Positions 9,239 to 18,462 of a stretch of 64,000 nt of DNA are shown here, one piece after another. This DNA comes from DASZIT01 sp963709665 (lineage in GTDB: Bacteria; Actinomycetota; Acidimicrobiia; Acidimicrobiales; RAAP-2). The notes below the pieces were generated by a model that saw nothing but the letters and a program-made list of their open reading frames with translations, ran no database searches and was not told the DNA's origin. Where the stretch lies: positions 1,116,001-1,180,000 of the forward strand of contig CAVPWU010000002.1 of NCBI GenBank assembly GCA_963709665.1, given 5' to 3'. Positions within the stretch are counted from its first letter, which is position 1. The number at the start of each line of letters is the position of its first letter. The translations under genes and the position numbers were made by a program.

Positions 9239-10509
9239 ATGCCGACCGCCGCGTGGGGCCCGATGGACCTGAGCCCCAGCGGCGCCGAAGTCCGTGCTCC
9301 GGGCCGACATCCGGCTCGTGGCTGCGTGGAGCACCTGCCCTGGGAGTACGGCGAGGGCCTCCCGCCCCGGTTCGACGACCTGGCCGAGGAGGTCGCCTTC
9401 GGCCGCCGGTGGCAGGCGTCCCTGGCCGCCGACCGGTGGGTGGGGGTCACCTGGCCCGAGGAGTACGGCGGCCGGGGGGCCGGGCCCACCGAGCACTTTC
9501 ATCGTGCAGGAGGAGCTGGCCCGGGCCCGGGCCCCGGAGATGGTCGGACGGATCGGCATCAACCTGGCCGGCCCCACCCTCCTGGCCCACGGCACCGAGG
9601 ACCAGAAGCTCGCGATGGCTCCCCAGCATCCTGAGCGCCGAGGAGCTGTGGTGCCAGCTGTTCAGCGAGCCGGGGGCGGGCAGCGACCTGGCGGCGGTGG
9701 CCACCCGGGCCACGGCGGTGGACGGCGGCTGGGTCCTCGACGGGCAGAAGGTCTGGACCTCCTACGCCCAGTTCGCCGACTGGGGGGTCTGCCTGGCCCG
9801 CACCGATCCCGAGGCCCCCAAGCACCACGGCATCTCCTACCTGGTGGTGGACATGCACGCCCCGGGGGTCGAGGTGCGCCCCCTGGTGCAGCTCACCGGC
9901 GAGGCCGAGTTCAACGAGGTCTTCCTCGACGGGGTGTTCGTCCCGTCCGACCAGCTGGTCGGGCACCGAGCACGAGGGGTGGCGGGTGGCCAACTCCACG
10001 CTCTCCCACGAGCGGGGCACCAACCCCCGCCAGCTGGTCATCCACATCCAGCTCCTCGAGGAGCTGCTCGCGCCTGGCCTCGGCCAACGGCAGCCTCGAG
10101 GACGTCCGCCTCCGGCAGCGGCTGGCCCAGGCCTACGTGGAGGTCCGGCTCTTCCAGCTCCACAACCTCCGGACCATCAGCCGTCTGGCCAAGGGGCTCG
10201 ACCCCGGGCCGGAGGGCAGCGCCCTCAAGCTCTACTGGAGCGAGATGAGCAAGCGGCTCCACGACACCGCCATGGCGGTGGTCGGCGACGCCGCCCCGCT
10301 GTGGCAGGGGGCGGAGGACAACCCCGGTGACGGCAACTGGCAGCGGTCCTGGCTCTACTACCAGGCGTCCTCGATCTTCGCCGGCACCAACGAGATCCAG
10401 CGGACCATCTGGCCGAGCGGGTGCTCGGCCTCCCCCGGACCGGCGCCGGCCAAGCCGGCCGACGCCGCCCGACCGATCCCGCCGAAAGGTGGCCGAGCCC
10501 GATGGCTGA
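9239..10509 (+). pseudogene. acyl-CoA dehydrogenase, disrupted by frameshifts
   Basis: Fragments in three frames give a dehydrogenase of about 420 residues. They include PWEYGEGLPPRFDDLAEEV, VGVTWPEEYGGRGAGP, EELWCQLFSEPGAGSDLAA (substrate/FAD motif), LDGQKVWTSYAQFADWG, FNEVFLDGVFVPSDQLVG, and SSIFAGTNEIQRTI near the end. The closest relative in the window is 24906-26066. At least six shifts are needed, three within the first 80 bases. The ATG at 9239 would be leaderless; the ATG at 9263 is in the same frame. The exact 3' end is uncertain, near the TGA at 10507-10509, which overlaps the start of the next gene. Confidence 0.7.
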
Positions 10510-11324
10510 GCCGGTCGTGCTCTACGCCACCCGGGGTCACGTGGCCACCATCACCATGAACCGGCCGGCCATGGCCAACGCCCAGGACACCGCCCTCATC
10601 GACGGCATCGACGCCGCCCTCGACCGGGCCGACGCCGACGACGAGGTGCGGGTGGTGATCCTGGCCGGCAACGGCAAGCACTTCTCCTCCGGCCACGACC
10701 TGAAGGCGCTGGTGGGCGAGACCGAGCCCGACGAGTGGCAGCAGATGCGGGACACCCCGGAGGGCAAGTTCCGCCACGAGCAGGTGATGTACGTACGACC
10801 GCTGCCAGCGGATCTACCACTTCCGCAAGCCGACCATCGCCGCCGTGCAGGGGGCGTGCGTGGCGGCCGGCCTGATGCTGGCCTGCATGTGCGACCTGAT
10901 CGTGGCCGCCGACGACGCCACCTTCCAGAACCCGGTCCTCCGGATGACCGGGGCCGGGGTGGAGCTCCTGGTGGAGCCGTGGGAGCTGGGCATCCGCAAG
11001 GCCAAGGAGTTCCTGTGGACCGGCGAGAAGCTCGACGCCCAGGAGGCCTGGCGGCTCGGCATGGTCAACCGGGTGGTGCCCCGGGCCGAGCTCACCGAGC
11101 GGGTCGAGGAGCTGGCCGACCGGGTGGCCCTGGTGCCGCCGGTCACCGCCCAGGTGGTGAAGGACTCGCTGAACAACACGGCCACCGAGATGGGCAAGGA
11201 GGCGTCGTGGAAGTACCACTTCATGGCCCACCACTGGATGCACAACACCGAGACGGCCACCTCGGCGCTGCGGGCCCGCCAGGAGAAGTCGATGGACGAG
11301 GTCTTCGCCGAGCACCGTGACTGA
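10502..11324 (+). CDS. enoyl-CoA hydratase (one frameshift near 10795)
   Basis: This is a crotonase-family protein. The N-terminal half (MAEPVVLYATRGHVATITMN through HFSSGHDLKALVGE) reads from the ATG at 10502. The second half (KPTIAAVQGACVAAG, MCDLIVAADDATFQNP, then RLGMVNRVVP) is in another frame. Removing one base near 10796 joins them as MYYDRCQRIYHF. GAC-AAG with SSGHD forms the oxyanion-hole signature. Its close relative at 28282-29172 is uninterrupted, which supports a sequence error here. It overlaps the dehydrogenase end by a few bases and the CoA-transferase start by eight, so it belongs to one operon. Confidence 0.78.
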
Positions 11325-12551
11325 GCCGGGCGACGGCGCCGACCGTCCCCCCTGCAGGGCCTCCGGGTCATCGACGTCGGCACCCGGATCGGCGCCCCCT
11401 TCTGCGCCGGGCTGCTGGGCGAGCTGGGGGCCGACGTCATCAAGGTGGAGGACCCCCGGGGCGGCGACTTCATGCGCACCATCGGGCCCTTCGCCCCCAC
11501 CGACGACGACGGGCCCGGGTACTCGATGTGGTGGGCGGTGGAGGGCCGGGGCCGCCGGGGGGTCACCCTCGACCTGCGGAGGCCGGCCGGCCAGGACCTG
11601 TTCCGGCGGCTGGCCGCCACCGCCGACGTGGTCTGCGAGAACTTCCGGCCCGGGGCCATGGAGGCCTGGGGGATCGGCCCCGACCAGTGCGACCCCCGGC
11701 TGGTGTGGGCCCGGATCAGCGTCTTCGGCCAGGACGGCCCCTACGCCGGCCGCACCGGCCTCGACCGGATGGGCATCGCCTACGGCGGCCTGCTCCACCT
11801 CACCGGCTACCCGGATCGGCCGCCGGTCCGGCCCGGGGTCACCATCTCCGACTACCTGACCGGGGTGTTCGCCGCCGAGGGGGTGACCGCCGCCCTCTAC
11901 CGGCGCGACGGGCCCGACGGCACCGGACGGGGTGGGGTGGTCGACGCCCCGCTCTACGGCTCCATCCTGCGGATCCTCGAGTGGACGCTGGCCGGCCAGG
12001 ACACGCCTGGGCATCACCCGCCAGCGGGAGGGCAACCGCCTCCCCACCTCCGCCCCCATGGACAACTACCTGACCGCCGACGGCCTCTACGTCTGCGTGG
12101 TGGCCGGCTCCGACGCCAACTTCCGCCGGCTGTGCGAGGCGATGGACCGGCCCGAGCTGGCCGACGACCCCAAGTGGGCCACCCTGGCCAACCGGGCGGC
12201 CGGCTCCGACGAGATCAACGGGCTGGTGGCCGAGTGGGCCGCCACCCTCACCGCCGCCGAGGTGGAGGAGCGGCTGCATCGCCCACCAGGTGCCGGTGGC
12301 CACCGCCTACGACGCCGCCGACATCCTGGCCGACCCCCACTTCGCCGAGCCGGGGCGACCTGGTCACGGTGGACGACCCGGTGGTCGGTCCCCACCGCCA
12401 GCAGGCGCCCTTCCCCCGCCTGGACGGCCACCGGCCGGTGGCCCCCCGACCGGCCCCCCGGCTGGGCGAGCACAACGACGAGGTGTGGGGCCCCCTGGTC
12501 GGCCTCACCGACGACGAGCTGGCCGCCTACCGGACCGACGGGGTGATCTGA
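11317..12551 (+). pseudogene. CaiB/BaiF (family III) CoA-transferase, several frameshifts
   Basis: A GTG at 11317 overlaps the hydratase stop. The frame then continues, after a lost C in a run near 11350, as LQGLRVIDVGTRIGAPFCAG and LGELGADVIKVEDPRGGDFM. TGLDRMGIAYGG supplies the expected catalytic aspartate. Further shifts near 12006, 12284 and 12350 connect LGITRQREGNRLPTSAPMDN, IAHQVPVATAYDAADIL and GDLVTVDDP, ending at the TGA at 12549-12551. The corrected length is about 410 residues, normal for the family. It closes a dehydrogenase-hydratase-CoA-transferase operon, consistent with beta-oxidation of an activated acid. Confidence 0.75.
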
Positions 12552-12738
12552 CCGGGATCGCCGGGACCCGGGGACCGGCCACCGCCGGGAGGTCGGACCG
12601 GTCCCGAGCACCGGAGGTGGTGGCGGACCGACCCGTGAGGCGGTCGGAGCCACGTCCGGTCCGGGAAGGACGCCCCACCGGGCGGCCCGGTACGACGCGC
12701 CGATCGACGCCGACGAGGCCCGCCCCCCGGGAGCGGTC

Positions 12739-14352
12739 ATGACCGCACGCCGGTGGGACCGTCACCTCCCCCGCCGGTACCGCCCCCGATGGCGTCGGGC
12801 AGCGGCCCTGGTGGTGGCCATCGGCCTGCTGCCGGTCGCCCCGGGCCCGGCGGCGGTGGCCGTCGCCGTCGCCGGCCCCGGGTCCGGGTCCGGGTGGACC
12901 GTCTACCACGGGGATCCGGCCGGCTCCGGGGTGTCGGGCACCGCCGCCGGCGTGGCCACCGACCGCCCGGCCTGGACGTCGCCGACGCTCGACGGGCAGC
13001 TCTACGGCGAGCCCCTGGTCGCCGGAGGGAGTGTGTTCGTGGCCACCGAGGACGACACGGTCTACGCCCTGTCCTCGACCACCGGGGCGGTGGTGTGGTC
13101 GACCCGTGTCGGGCAGCCGGTACCGGCCGGTGCGCTCCCCTGCGGCGACATCTCGCCCGACGTCGGCATCACCGGCACGCCGGTGATCGACGCCGCGCGG
13201 TCCGAGCTCTTCGTCGTCGCCGACGAGCTGGTGGACGGGGCGCCGACCCACGAGCTCGTCGGGCTCAGCACCACCACCGGCCGGCCCGAGCTGTCCCAGG
13301 ACGTCGACCCGGCGGGGTCGACACCCTCCGCCCTGCTCCAGCGCACCGGGCTCACCCTCGACGCCGGCCGGGTGGTGTTCGGGTTCGGGGGGAACGACGG
13401 GGACTGCTCCACGTACCGCGGCTGGGTGGTGGCGGTCCCCGAGGACGGAGGCACCCCTGCCGACTTCGGCGTCGACTCGGGCAGCGGCGAGAGCCAGGGG
13501 GCGGTCTGGATGGGTGGCGGGGCGCCGGCGGTGGACGCCGCCGGGAATCTCTGGATCGGGGTCGGCAACGGGTCGGTGACCAGCTCGTCGCACGCCTACG
13601 ACGACAGCGACTCCGTCCTCGAGCTCTCGCCGGAGCTGACCCTGCTCCAGTACTTCGCCCCCACGTCCTGGGCGACCGACAACCGGGACGACCTCGACCA
13701 GTCGACCGAGCCGGCGCTCCTGGCCGACGGCCAGGTGGTGGAGGCGGGCAAGTCCCGGGTGGCCTACCTGCTGAACGGTGCCGACCTCGGTGGCATCGGG
13801 GGGGAGGAGGCGTCCCTGGCCACCGGGTGCGCCGACGACGTGGACGGCGGGACGGCCGTGGTGGGGATGACCGTGTTCCTCCCCTGCCTGTCCGGGATCA
13901 TCGCCGTGCGAGCCACGGCGTCGCCGGCCGGGCTCCAGGTGGCGTGGAGCTCCGGGCGAGGTGGCGGGCCCCCGATCGTGGCGGGGGGATTGGTCTGGAC
14001 CATCAGCCAGAGCGGCGTCCTCTACGGGCTCGATCCGGCCACGGGCGCCGTCCGGCAGACGGCGGGTATCGGGGCTCCGGCGAACCACTTCCCCACGCCG
14101 GGCGTGGGTGACGGCCTGCTGCTGGCACCCGGGGCCACCTCGGTGGTGGCCTTCGCCGTCGGCGCCGCCACCCCCGGCACCACCACCACGGTGGCCCGGC
14201 CCACCACCGTCCCGACCACGGCCGGCACCGGGGCCCGACCCACGACCGGCGGCGGCACACCCGGTGCGGCGATCGTCGCCCTGGTCCTCGTGGCCCTGGT
14301 GGTGCTCCTGGTGGCCGGCTGGCTGATCCGCCGCCGTCGGCGCCGGACCTAA
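12739..14352 (+). CDS. secreted, membrane-anchored PQQ-like beta-propeller protein
   Basis: This 537-residue protein has an Arg-rich start followed by a hydrophobic signal segment (residues ~20-45). Repeated blades follow, recognisable by GEPLVAGGSVFVATEDDTVY, ALSSTTGAVVWS, GGLVWTISQSGVLYGLDPAT and similar W/G-rich units. A Thr/Pro-rich linker (residues ~475-505) leads to a single transmembrane helix and a run of arginines at the C-terminus. The fold suggests an eight-bladed PQQ-type propeller, but no dehydrogenase catalytic domain is visible, so a binding or scaffold role outside the membrane is more likely. The ATG at 12739 is the first start in frame. The tail is not PEP-CTERM-like or LAFTG-like. 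Confidence 0.75.
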   Translation: MTARRWDRHLPRRYRPRWRRAAALVVAIGLLPVAPGPAAVAVAVAGPGSGSGWTVYHGDPAGSGVSGTAAGVATDRPAWTSPTLDGQLYGEPLVAGGSVFVATEDDTVYALSSTTGAVVWSTRVGQPVPAGALPCGDISPDVGITGTPVIDAARSELFVVADELVDGAPTHELVGLSTTTGRPELSQDVDPAGSTPSALLQRTGLTLDAGRVVFGFGGNDGDCSTYRGWVVAVPEDGGTPADFGVDSGSGESQGAVWMGGGAPAVDAAGNLWIGVGNGSVTSSSHAYDDSDSVLELSPELTLLQYFAPTSWATDNRDDLDQSTEPALLADGQVVEAGKSRVAYLLNGADLGGIGGEEASLATGCADDVDGGTAVVGMTVFLPCLSGIIAVRATASPAGLQVAWSSGRGGGPPIVAGGLVWTISQSGVLYGLDPATGAVRQTAGIGAPANHFPTPGVGDGLLLAPGATSVVAFAVGAATPGTTTTVARPTTVPTTAGTGARPTTGGGTPGAAIVALVLVALVVLLVAGWLIRRRRRRT

Positions 14353-14392
14353 CCCGCCGGCCTCGAACCGGGCCAAGGTGCATCGTTGGTGT

Positions 14393-14592
14393 ATGGGACG
14401 CACCAACGTGGATCTCGACGACGAGGCCTGTCGGATGGTGATGGAGCGCTACCACCTCGCCAGCAAGCGGGAGGCGGTGAGTTTCGCCTTGCGGACGGTG
14501 GCCGCCGAACCGCTCGATCTGGACCACGCCCGGGCGCTCCGGGGGGTTGGGACGGCGACCTCGACGATCTTCGCTCCGACCCCGCCCGGTGA
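14393..14592 (+). CDS. VapB-type antitoxin (internal frameshift)
   Basis: The short protein begins MGRTNVDLDDEACRMVMERY at the ATG at 14393, a ribbon-helix-helix N-terminus typical of VapB, followed by KREAVSFALR. Near 14548 the frame shifts; the alternative frame gives GGWDGDLDDLRSDPAR before the TGA at 14590-14592, matching the usual toxin-binding tail. The stop overlaps the next gene's GTG (GTGA), the standard VapBC arrangement. The shift may be an error or real inactivation. It sits 40 bp after an unrelated gene. Confidence 0.7.
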
Positions 14593-15072
14593 TCCTGATC
14601 GACACGTCGGGTCGGATCGAGTTCCCGCGCGACACCGGTAGCCCCGTCTGCTCCCGGGTCGACGAGCTGCCGGGCGGGGAGTTCGCGGTGTGCGGGCCCG
14701 TCCGGATGGAGGTCCTGGCCGGGGCACAGGACGAAGGCCACCTCCACGACCTTCGTCGACTGCTGGCTCGGGGCACCCTCCTGGCCACGGAGCCCACCGA
14801 CTACGAGGGGGCGGCGGTCCTGTACCGCACGTGCCGACGGGCAGCAGACGGTGGGGAGGATGGTCGACTGCCTGATCGCCGGCATCGCCATCCGCGCCGG
14901 CACGACGGTGCTCCACCACGAGGCCGACTTCGACACGCTGGCCCGACACACCCGGCTGCAGGTCGTCGCCGTTCCGGGGTGGCGATCCGGAGGGACCGGG
15001 CCCCGGCGGGTACCGGGCGACCGACTCCGGCGTCCGGGCGGTCCGCCGGAGCACCGCCCGCCCGCGCAGTAG
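14589..15072 (+). CDS. VapC-type PIN-domain ribonuclease toxin (frameshifted near 14840)
   Basis: The GTG at 14589 begins VILIDTSG, with the first acidic PIN residue. RMEVLAGA supplies the glutamate. After a shift near 14840 (an extra G in CGGG) the other frame gives VGRMVDCLIAGIAIRAG and DFDTLARH with the remaining acidic residues. Those are the four acidic positions expected of a magnesium-dependent PIN ribonuclease. The protein then runs ~35 residues past the usual VapC end to the TAG at 15070-15072, so another shift may exist. As written the toxin is broken. Confidence 0.65.
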
Positions 15073-15082
15073 CTTGCTCCCC

Positions 15083-16768
15083 ATGTCCGACAAGGTGTGC
15101 ACCCTCGAAGAAGCGGTCCGCCACGTCCGCGCCGGCGACGACGTCCACGTGGTCACCAACCACTCGCGGTGGACGGCCGGCGCCCGGGAGCTGGTCCGGC
15201 AGTGGTGGGGTCGGGACCCCGGCTTCACCCTGGTGATGCTCAGCCTGTCGAGCCTGGGGGCCCTGTTCTTCCGGGGTGGCCTGGTCCGCAAGGTGGTCAC
15301 CGGGTACTCGGGCGACATCTTCCCCAACTTCTCCCCCAACCCCTGGTTCGCCGACGCCTACCTCCGGGGGGAGGTGGAGGTGGAGCACTGGTCGTTCCTG
15401 GCCTTCCAGCAGCGGATGGAGGCGGCCGCCCGGGGACTGCCGGCGGTGACCACCGCCTCGCTGGCCGGGTCGTCGATGGCCGACAACCCCGGCTACGCCC
15501 GGGTGGACACCCCCTACGGCGAGGTGGGCCTGCTCCAGGCCTACGCCCCCGACATCGCCCTCCTCCACGCCCCGGTAGCCGACCGGGAGGGCAACCTGGC
15601 CTTCAACGCCCCGGGCCTGGAGGGCGTCTGGGGGGCCCTGGCCGCCACCCGGGGGGTGGTGGCCACCGTCGACCGGGTGGTCGACGACATCCGGCCGTGG
15701 TCCCACCTGGTCAAGGTGCCCGCCCACCGGGTGCTGGCGGTGGCCGAGACCCCCCTCGGCGCCCACCCGGGCGGCCTGTTCACCAGGGACACCCCGGTCG
15801 ACCCCTACGGCGAGGACCTGGAGTTCTGGTCGGAGGCCCGGGACGCCAGCCACGGCGAGGAGTTCGACCGGTGGATCGACCACTGGGTGCTCGGCCCCGC
15901 CACCCAGGAGGAGTACGTCGAGCGGCTGGGGGCCGACCGGGTGGCCCGCCTCCGCCGGCGGGCGGCGCCCGACTCCTGGCGCCAGGACGAGGCCGACTTC
16001 CCCCCCGACCTCGACGCCCCGCCGGTGGCCTGGGAGCTGGCCGCCGTCTTCGGCGCCCGCTACCTGGCCGAGCGGACGCTGGCGACCGGGGCCGATGCCG
16101 TCCTGGCCGGCGCCGGGGTGGCCAACCTGGCCGCCTGGCTGGCCGTGGAGCTGGCCCGGGAGCAGGGCTCCGAGGTGGTGCTCACCGCCGAGCTGGGCCT
16201 GTGGGGCTACACCCCCACCCCGGCCGACCCCTTCGTGTTCAACCACCGCAGCTTCCCCACCGCCACCATGCTGGGCGACGCCGACCTGGTGCTGGGCACC
16301 CTGGTGAGCGGACCGGGGACCACCCTGATCGGGTGCCTGGGGGCGGCCCAGATCGACCGGCACGGGGCCATCAACTCCACGGTGGTCCCCGGGTCCACCT
16401 TCCTGGTCGGCTCCGGAGGCGGGAACGACGTGGCGTCGGCGGCCGACGAGCTGGTGGTGATGACCACCCTGACCAGCCGCCGGCTGGTGGCGGAGGTCCC
16501 CTACATCACCTCGGTGGGTGACCGGGTCCGGGCCCTGGTCACCGACCGGGCCGTCTTCGAGAAGGACGACGCCGGCGAGCTGGCCCTGGTGGCGGTGGCC
16601 CCCGGGGAGGGCTCGGTGGAGGAGCGGATCGAGGCGGTGCGGGCGCGCTGCCCGTGGGAGCTCCGGGTGGCGGACACCGTCGTCGAGCTCGACCCCCCGG
16701 ACCCCGCCCACATCGAGCGGCTGCGGCGTTGGGACCCCCAGGGCCGCTTCCTCCGGCCCGGCGGCTGA
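15083..16768 (+). CDS. class I CoA-transferase, alpha and beta subunits fused
   Basis: This 561-residue protein is twice the size of one class I CoA-transferase subunit. The N-terminal half (about 1-280) resembles the alpha subunit. The C-terminal half (about 315-555) resembles the beta subunit, with TAELGL at 368-373 placing a glutamate at 370 where the catalytic S-E-N-G-type glutamate lies, and GSGGGND near 443-449. The family includes 3-oxoacid CoA-transferases and IpdAB-type ring-cleaving hydrolases, and the actual reaction is uncertain. The ATG at 15083 is used; no clear ribosome-binding site precedes it. It is followed by a 620-base gap. Confidence 0.75.
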   Translation: MSDKVCTLEEAVRHVRAGDDVHVVTNHSRWTAGARELVRQWWGRDPGFTLVMLSLSSLGALFFRGGLVRKVVTGYSGDIFPNFSPNPWFADAYLRGEVEVEHWSFLAFQQRMEAAARGLPAVTTASLAGSSMADNPGYARVDTPYGEVGLLQAYAPDIALLHAPVADREGNLAFNAPGLEGVWGALAATRGVVATVDRVVDDIRPWSHLVKVPAHRVLAVAETPLGAHPGGLFTRDTPVDPYGEDLEFWSEARDASHGEEFDRWIDHWVLGPATQEEYVERLGADRVARLRRRAAPDSWRQDEADFPPDLDAPPVAWELAAVFGARYLAERTLATGADAVLAGAGVANLAAWLAVELAREQGSEVVLTAELGLWGYTPTPADPFVFNHRSFPTATMLGDADLVLGTLVSGPGTTLIGCLGAAQIDRHGAINSTVVPGSTFLVGSGGGNDVASAADELVVMTTLTSRRLVAEVPYITSVGDRVRALVTDRAVFEKDDAGELALVAVAPGEGSVEERIEAVRARCPWELRVADTVVELDPPDPAHIERLRRWDPQGRFLRPGG

Positions 16769-17388
16769 CCGCCCCGAGGACGGACGAGGGCTCCTCCGTG
16801 GTGAGCGGATGGAGTGCCTCCGCCACCGGCTGCCCACCGCCGAACCGGTCCTTCCCGATCACCGGGACCCTACGGCGGCTCGTACAGGCACTCCCAGTGA
16901 TGTGTTTCACATCGACAGTGGCGCTTCTCCCATCCACTCCCATTCACCTCGTGTGGCCAGCTCGAGAGACCCCTCCGGTCGCTCCATCGATCCTCCGAAA
17001 GTCGGCCGATGTCGGCGGCCCACCAGTGGGTGCCTACCCCTTATAACAACCGTCGGTGTGGTCCATGACACGCTGAGTGACGCCAGCCGAGCTGGGGGGC
17101 GCCCCGACCCTGTCGAGGCGCGGCGATCAGGCCCACCGGGAGCCACCAGCCCCGAACCTCCGCCGTCCGCCCCCGGACCGTGTCCCCATACGCACCGCGT
17201 CGCGCGGCTCACTCATAGACACATAGAGGAGCGACCAGTTGACGGCTATTGCTCGTCAGTGCGGAGAAGGGTTAGATCACCGCTGCGAGTACCGAACGTC
17301 ACGCTTGCGTCACCAATTTCGCGGAAGATTCATGTTGTATCGGCCCACAGAGGTTGAGCTGTCACACAACTCTCCATTTACTGTTTGT
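16769..17388 (+). other. intergenic region and AT-rich 5' leader
   Basis: No gene is supported here. The last ~350 bases are clearly less GC-rich than the rest of the window. The frame that opens at the TTG at 17239 (with AGAGGAG before it) has low third-position GC, unlike true genes here, so I treat 17239-17388 as untranslated leader. A CRP-like palindrome lies at 16897-16910. I see no known riboswitch class. Confidence 0.5.
16897..16913. promoter_or_regulatory. CRP/FNR-like palindrome
   Basis: The sequence GTGATGTGTTTCAC at 16897-16910 fits GTGA-N6-TCAC, the core recognised by CRP/FNR-family regulators. The arms GATGTG and CACATC around TTT (16899-16913) also form a perfect inverted repeat. 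It lies about 480 bases upstream of the secreted protein's likely start. No CRP-family gene is in the window. Confidence 0.35.
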
Positions 17389-18402
17389 ATGCAAGAACGC
17401 GGCGGTCTCCCCCGGCTCCGACACCTCAGTGCGCGGGTCGGTGGCGCCTTGGCGCTCACCCTGACATCCCTCGCCGTCCTCCCGGGCGTCACCGGCACCG
17501 CCGGGGCGGCCAGCTGCCTGTCGGTGGGGCCGGCCGGGAACTACAGCGAGTACACCAGCACCGGGGTGGCAGAGGCCTCGGACACCGTGGCCGGGCCAGC
17601 CGCCTACGGCGGCCCCAGCAACAACATCTCGGGCCTCCACGTGGGGTCCGGGCTCCCCCCCTCGGCCGTCAGCCTGGTGCTGGGCGCCGCCAGCACGGTG
17701 AACAACAGCGTGCTGGTCAACGGCAGTGCCGAGTACGTCGGCACGCTCGGCGGGTCGGGCGACACCGGGACGTTCACCTCGGAGCCGTCCCAGTCGTCGT
17801 TGCCCGTTCAGTTCGGGCCGGCCCAGTCGTCGCTCGCCGCCGCCGCCACCGCCCTCGACGCCCTTCCGGCCACCGATCCCTCCACGGTAGGGAGCACCGT
17901 CACGCTGACGTCGGCCGGACCCGGCACCGACGTGTTCGACCTGACCGCCGCCCAGCTGCAGGCCGCCTCGAGCGTGGTGATCAACGCGCCCGCCGGCGCC
18001 GTCGTGGTGGTCGACGTCTCCGGGTCGAGCCTCTCCCTCTCCGCCACCACGGTGTCACTGGCCGGGGGGGTGACCCCCACCAACGTGATCTGGAACATGC
18101 CGTCGGGTGCCTTCACCGCCGAGTCCTACTCGGCCGTCACCTGGTACGGCACCATCATCCAGTCGGCCGGCTACTTCTCCATGAGCGCCAGCCACGTCTA
18201 CGGCAGCATCCTGACCGGTGCCTCCACGCCGTCGTTCAGCGCCAACACCGTCGCGCTCGACCTGTTCAACGGATGCAGCCCCGGTACCTCCACGCCCGAG
18301 GCTCCGGCGACCTTGCTGCTGCCCGTCGCCGGCCTCGGGGTGGGCGGGGCGTTCCTGGCCCGCCGCCGTGGCCGGGAGCGTCGCCGGGTCCCTCGCTCCT
18401 GA
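17389..18402 (+). CDS. secreted choice-of-anchor A protein with PEP-CTERM-like tail
   Basis: This 337-residue protein has a signal peptide (residues 1-40: basic start, hydrophobic ALALTLTSLAVLPG, TAGAA cleavage site). Its beta-rich body resembles the choice-of-anchor A domain, with NISGLHVGSG, VLVNGSAEYVGTLGG, VIWNMPSGAFTA and WYGTIIQSAGYFSM-type strands. The tail from residue 303 is PEAP, a hydrophobic span, then RRRGRERRR, the three-part layout of a PEP-CTERM sorting signal. The ATG at 17389 is preferred because signal-peptide and codon bias begin there; the TTG at 17239 has a better ribosome-binding site but non-coding-like codons. The likely processing enzyme is the exosortase at 57871. 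Confidence 0.7.
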   Translation: MQERGGLPRLRHLSARVGGALALTLTSLAVLPGVTGTAGAASCLSVGPAGNYSEYTSTGVAEASDTVAGPAAYGGPSNNISGLHVGSGLPPSAVSLVLGAASTVNNSVLVNGSAEYVGTLGGSGDTGTFTSEPSQSSLPVQFGPAQSSLAAAATALDALPATDPSTVGSTVTLTSAGPGTDVFDLTAAQLQAASSVVINAPAGAVVVVDVSGSSLSLSATTVSLAGGVTPTNVIWNMPSGAFTAESYSAVTWYGTIIQSAGYFSMSASHVYGSILTGASTPSFSANTVALDLFNGCSPGTSTPEAPATLLLPVAGLGVGGAFLARRRGRERRRVPRS

Positions 18403-18462
18403 CGGACGGCGGATCCCCCCCCCCCCGCTTGATCCCCGGGCGCCGCCTGGCCATGTCCGCCG

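Noticed and set aside
6388..12551. Programmed ribosomal frameshifting or quadruplet decoding as explanation for the many shifts
   Set aside because: Shifts go in both directions, occur at different sequences, and several sit in homopolymers; no common slippery site or downstream structure was seen.
12739..14352. Beta-propeller protein as a second exosortase or sortase substrate
   Set aside because: The tail has a membrane helix and arginines but no PEP-like or LAxTG-like motif before the helix.
12505..14406. Minus-strand open frame of 633 residues opposite the beta-propeller gene
   Set aside because: The opposite strand has a signal peptide, propeller blades and a membrane anchor; this frame has none of these.
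17239..17388. N-terminal extension of the secreted protein from the TTG at 17239
   Set aside because: Despite a good ribosome-binding site, third-position GC is low and a complete signal peptide starts at 17389.
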